Assembly (NCBI RefSeq): GCF_027497495.1
Contig: NZ_CP114205.1
Location: 7,068,001 to 7,132,000, forward strand
From: Streptomyces tubercidicus
GTDB taxonomy: Bacteria > Actinomycetota > Actinomycetes > Streptomycetales > Streptomycetaceae
DNA: 64,000 nucleotides
Reading direction: 5' to 3'
In this document: positions 60,943 to 64,000 of the stretch, in pieces
Position numbering within the stretch: position 1 is the stretch's first letter
Layout of the letters: each line of letters starts with the position of its first letter
Program-made: the position numbers and the translations under genes
The notes under the pieces: generated by a model
Databases searched by the model: none
What the model was told of the DNA's origin: nothing
Seen by the model: only the letters and a program-made list of their open reading frames with translations

Positions 60943-61860
60943 GTGACGGCACACGACCCGGGGCTCTTCGGGCCCCGTTCCGTGACATGGCAGTTGCACG
61001 CGGATCCGGTGATGTGGATCGCGGGGGTGCGGGCGCTGTATCTCCAGGCGCTGCACCCCCGGGCGGTGCGCGGGGTGTTTCAGAATTCTGCCGCGTTTCA
61101 GATGAGCAGGCGGGGCAGACAGGACGCCTGGGGGCGGCTGATGCGGACCGCTCACTTTGTCGGGACCCTCACCTATGGCACCACCGAGGCCGCGGAGCAG
61201 GCCGGTGCCGCGGTGCGCGGTATCCATCGGCGGCTGACCGCCACCGATCCGGACAGCGGCGAGCGCTACGGGGTCGATGAACCGGAGCTGCTGCTGTGGG
61301 TGCACTGTGCCGAGGTGGACTCGTACCTGCATGTACTGCGGCGTTCCGGCTACCCGGTGGGCGATGCTCAGGCCGATGCCTACCTTCACGAGCAGCGGGA
61401 GAGCGCCCGGCTCGTCGGGCTGGACCCGGCCGAAGTGCCCGGCAGTCGGGCCGCGCTTGCGGCCTACTTCGCCCGCGTACGGCCCGAGTTGGCGCTGACG
61501 CCCGAGGCCCGCGAGGTGGATGCGTTCCTGCGCCGGCCACCGACCCCGGCCGTGCTCGTCCCGGCCCGTGCCCTGTTCTGGCGGCAGGTGGCGCAGCTCG
61601 CCTACGGCGCACTCCCGGCGTACGCACAGGAGCTGTACGGGCGTCCCGTCCGCCCGGCGGCCGTCACCCGCCGGCTGCGCGCCACCGGGCGCCTCCTTCG
61701 CGCCATTCCGCCCACGGTCCGCTGGCAGCTCCCGCCCCGGCACATCCTGCGCGCCGTCGAACGACTCGGTCCCGACGCCCGCCCAGCGCCCTACAAGCTC
61801 CGCCGGTCCGCCGCCATACTGGACGGGCAGGACGGCACGCAGGGGGAACCGCGCGGCTGA
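60943..61860 (+). CDS. DUF2236 / MpaB-type heme oxygenase-like protein
   Basis: This 305-residue protein is a DUF2236 member: WIAGVRALYLQALHPRAVRG (His as likely heme ligand), FVGTLTYGTTEAAEQAGAAV, WVHCAEVDSYLHVLRRSGY and a C-terminal ALPAYAQELYGRPV. The family includes latex-clearing and MpaB oxygenases that use heme. GTG 60943 has GGGAGG seven bases upstream. It follows the acyl-CoA dehydrogenase by 19 bases and may be co-transcribed. The substrate is unknown. Confidence 0.87.
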   Translation: MTAHDPGLFGPRSVTWQLHADPVMWIAGVRALYLQALHPRAVRGVFQNSAAFQMSRRGRQDAWGRLMRTAHFVGTLTYGTTEAAEQAGAAVRGIHRRLTATDPDSGERYGVDEPELLLWVHCAEVDSYLHVLRRSGYPVGDAQADAYLHEQRESARLVGLDPAEVPGSRAALAAYFARVRPELALTPEAREVDAFLRRPPTPAVLVPARALFWRQVAQLAYGALPAYAQELYGRPVRPAAVTRRLRATGRLLRAIPPTVRWQLPPRHILRAVERLGPDARPAPYKLRRSAAILDGQDGTQGEPRG

Positions 61861-61895
61861 CCGCAGGGGAACGGGGACGGGGGCGGCGATTCACG

Positions 61896-64000
61896 GTGGC
61901 GGAAAACAGACTGATCCAGGGGCGGTACCGGCTTCTCGACACCATCGGGCGCGGAGGTATGGGGGAGGTGTGGCGGGCCCGCGACGAGTCGCTGGGCCGG
62001 CAGGTCGCGGTCAAATGCCTCAAACCACTGGGGCCACGGCATGAACCGTCGTTCCTCCAGGTGCTGCGCGAACGTTTCCGCCGTGAGGCCCGGGTCGCGG
62101 CCGCGCTCCAGCACCGCGGTATCACCGTCGTCCATGACTTCGGCGAGGACGACGGCACGCTCTTCATCGTGATGGAGCTGCTCAGCGGCCGTAACCTCAG
62201 CCAGCTGGTGGACGACAACCGCCGCCAGCCGCTGCCCGTCCCGGACGTCATCGAGATCGCCGAACAGGTCACGGCCGCGCTGGCCTACACCCATGAACAG
62301 GCCGTCGTGCACCGTGATCTGAAACCGGCGAACATCGTCCGGACCGCCGACGGCACGGTCAAGATCTGCGATTTCGGGATCGCCCGGCTCGGCCATGACA
62401 TCGGCTTCACCGCCCGCCTCACCGGCACCGGGATCGCCATGGGCAGCCCGCACTACATGTCCCCGGAACAGATCGGTGCCCACGGCGTCGACCACCGCAG
62501 CGACCTCTACTCGCTGGGCTGTGTGCTGTACGAGATCGCAACCGGCGTGCCGCCCTTCGACCTGGGCGACGCCTGGGCGGTGCTCGTCGGACACCGCGAC
62601 CTGGCGCCGGCAGCGCCCCGTACGCTCCGCCCCGACCTGCCCGAGGCGTACGAGCGGATCATGCTCGAACTCCTCGCCAAGGACCCCGACGACCGGCCCC
62701 GGGACGCCGACGAGCTGGGCAAACGCCTCGCCGATGCCCGCCATCCGCAGACCGGCCGGGCCACCCTGCCCGCCGGTTTCGACGCGGTGACGGTCCCCGC
62801 CCGGCCGCTGCCCTCCTGGACCCAGGGGATGACGCTCGGCTATCCGGTGGACGCCACCCGTCGGCCGCGGCGCTATCCCGCCGACGGAACCGCCACGGTC
62901 CTCACCGGCACCTGGACCGGCGCCACCGACGCGCAGGACGGCGCCTCCCCGGCCGCCGGTATCGCCAGCCCGGCACCGCCGGACGACCGCCGCGCCGCCC
63001 TCGCCGAGCTCGCCGGACGGCACACCGCCGCACTGAACCTCGGCCGGCTGGGCCGCTGGGAGGAGGCCGGTGCGGCGCACCGCGCGCTCGCCGCTGCCCG
63101 CGCGGGACTGCTCGGCGCCGACCACCCCGACACCCTCACCAGCCACCTGGAAACCGGCCATGCGCTGGGCCGTCTCGGCCGGTACTTCGAGGCGCACCAG
63201 ATCTACGCCGAGGTCCTGGCGGGCCGCGAACGCGCGCTGGGCCCGGACCATCCCGACGCGCTGAGCTGCCGTCACCATGTCGCCCGTAACCTTGGCCTGC
63301 TGGGACGGCTGGAGGACTGCCGTGCCATGGCCCAAGAGGTGGCCGCGGCCCGCGCCCGGGTACTGGGCGCACAGCACCCCGACACCCTCGCCACCTGCTG
63401 CGAACTCGCCCACGCCCTGGGCAAGTTGGGCCTGTGGGCGGAGGCGCTGTGCACCTACCAGGAGGTCGCGGCGGCGCGGACCGCCACGCTCGGGCCCGAC
63501 CACGAGGAGACCCTCGCCGCCCGTTACGAGGTCGGCATCGGCCTCGGCCGCCTCGGCCGCAGTGCGGAGGCCCTGGCGCTCTACCGCGATCTGGTGGTGG
63601 ACCGCAGCCGCGCCCAGGGCGCCGACGACCCGGAGACTCTGCGCGCCCGGCACGGTCTCGGCGTCAGCCTGGGCCGCAGGAACCGCTGGCAGGAGGCGCT
63701 GGTGGAGGCCCGTGAGGTGGCCGCGGCCCGCGCCCGGGTACTCGGTCCCGAGCACCCCGACACGCTCGTCAGCCGCCGGGAGACCGCGGTGGCGCTCGGC
63801 TGGCTCGGCCGCTGGAGCGAGGCGCTGGACGTCTACCGCCAGGTCGCCGACGCCCGCGAACGGGTCCTGGGCGCCGCCCATCTCGACGCGCTGGCCAGCC
63901 AGGGCGACCTCGCCCAGTGCCTGGAGCAGCTGGGCCGCCGGGACGAGGCGGCCGCCCTCCAGCGCCGGGTCGCGGCGCTGCACCAGGAGCGCGCCGTGCG
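61896..64000 (+). CDS. Ser/Thr protein kinase with TPR repeats (3'-truncated by window edge)
   Basis: The frame starts at GTG 61896 and is open to the window end (701 codons visible). The kinase domain (about 10-270) is complete: GRGGMGEV loop, Lys40 in VAVK, HRDLKPAN with Asp141 and Asn146, Asp159 in DFG, and SPEQ. After a linker come tetratricopeptide-like repeats of about 42 residues from about residue 365 (ARVLGxxHPDTLxxxxxLAxxLGxLGRWxEAL), at least seven. No membrane segment is seen so far. TPRs should bind a partner or regulate the kinase. Confidence 0.92.
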   Translation, partial: MAENRLIQGRYRLLDTIGRGGMGEVWRARDESLGRQVAVKCLKPLGPRHEPSFLQVLRERFRREARVAAALQHRGITVVHDFGEDDGTLFIVMELLSGRNLSQLVDDNRRQPLPVPDVIEIAEQVTAALAYTHEQAVVHRDLKPANIVRTADGTVKICDFGIARLGHDIGFTARLTGTGIAMGSPHYMSPEQIGAHGVDHRSDLYSLGCVLYEIATGVPPFDLGDAWAVLVGHRDLAPAAPRTLRPDLPEAYERIMLELLAKDPDDRPRDADELGKRLADARHPQTGRATLPAGFDAVTVPARPLPSWTQGMTLGYPVDATRRPRRYPADGTATVLTGTWTGATDAQDGASPAAGIASPAPPDDRRAALAELAGRHTAALNLGRLGRWEEAGAAHRALAAARAGLLGADHPDTLTSHLETGHALGRLGRYFEAHQIYAEVLAGRERALGPDHPDALSCRHHVARNLGLLGRLEDCRAMAQEVAAARARVLGAQHPDTLATCCELAHALGKLGLWAEALCTYQEVAAARTATLGPDHEETLAARYEVGIGLGRLGRSAEALALYRDLVVDRSRAQGADDPETLRARHGLGVSLGRRNRWQEALVEAREVAAARARVLGPEHPDTLVSRRETAVALGWLGRWSEALDVYRQVADARERVLGAAHLDALASQGDLAQCLEQLGRRDEAAALQRRVAALHQERAV

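Noticed and set aside
1..64000. CRISPR arrays, tRNA or rRNA genes
   Set aside because: No spaced identical repeats, no cloverleaf with a CCA-like arm and no rRNA signature were noticed on reading; a tRNAscan or Infernal run would settle this.

Overview
The window is chromosomal DNA of a high-GC actinomycete, almost certainly a Streptomyces. The codon use, an eight-gene gas vesicle operon in the order gvpO-A-F-G-J-L-S-K, a DUF574 methyltransferase, stand-alone NHEJ proteins and many GTG starts all fit. No rRNA, tRNA, CRISPR array or complete insertion sequence was seen. It reads as accessory or arm-type sequence: many small independent operons, gene debris at 5.9-8.3 kb and 31.4-31.9 kb, and many secreted, stress and iron genes.

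Layout. 0-2.6 kb: end of a SAM methyltransferase, then the convergent dhaK-dhaL-dhaM operon for PTS-type dihydroxyacetone kinase. 2.8-5.6 kb: a three-gene WXG100-type secretion cassette. 5.9-8.3 kb: hydrolase and regulator remnants, a divergent kinase-fold gene and an IS982-like fragment. 8.5-12.1 kb: small hydrophilic and membrane proteins, an SRPBCC protein and a phytoene-desaturase-like flavoprotein. 12.2-14.4 kb: a GAF/PAS/SpoIIE-type phosphatase. 14.7-18.8 kb: the gas vesicle operon, followed by a CsbD-like gene. 19.0-21.9 kb: an opposing operon (polyampholytic AK-rich protein, 41-residue acidic protein, DUF2231-Rieske protein) and an SDR.

22-38 kb: TAP-family secreted hydrolase, DUF6458, Ku, DUF2252, DUF7144, YrhK-like, erythromycin-esterase-like and trypsin-like proteins. 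A debris zone follows, then a LigD-type polymerase, a CDF metal transporter, an HhH-GPD protein with a candidate leader ORF, and a phosphoketolase. 38.0-44.2 kb: a Pro/Glu-rich small protein, a giant nitrate reductase/flavoprotein-reductase fusion and a ferredoxin-reductase-like flavoprotein.

44.2-56.5 kb is the most striking block. It reads leftward from a near-consensus DmdR/IdeR iron box: two FecCD permeases, an ATPase, a siderophore-binding lipoprotein, a hairpin, then ATP-grasp ligase, IucA/IucC synthetase, MFS exporter, second IucA/IucC synthetase, PLP decarboxylase and an HpcH/HpaI-family enzyme. The first five biosynthetic genes match the order of Vibrio pvsABCDE (vibrioferrin). The sixth resembles SbnG, the dedicated citrate synthase of staphyloferrin B. 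The block therefore looks like a self-contained citrate/carboxylate siderophore system with uptake, export and its own citrate supply.

56.7-64 kb: TetX-like flavin monooxygenase, two-domain VOC protein, secreted protein with a Pro-Lys-His repeat tail, acyl-CoA dehydrogenase, DUF2236/MpaB-type oxygenase, and a Ser/Thr kinase with TPR repeats cut off by the window end. All function calls come from reading the sequence; no database search was run.
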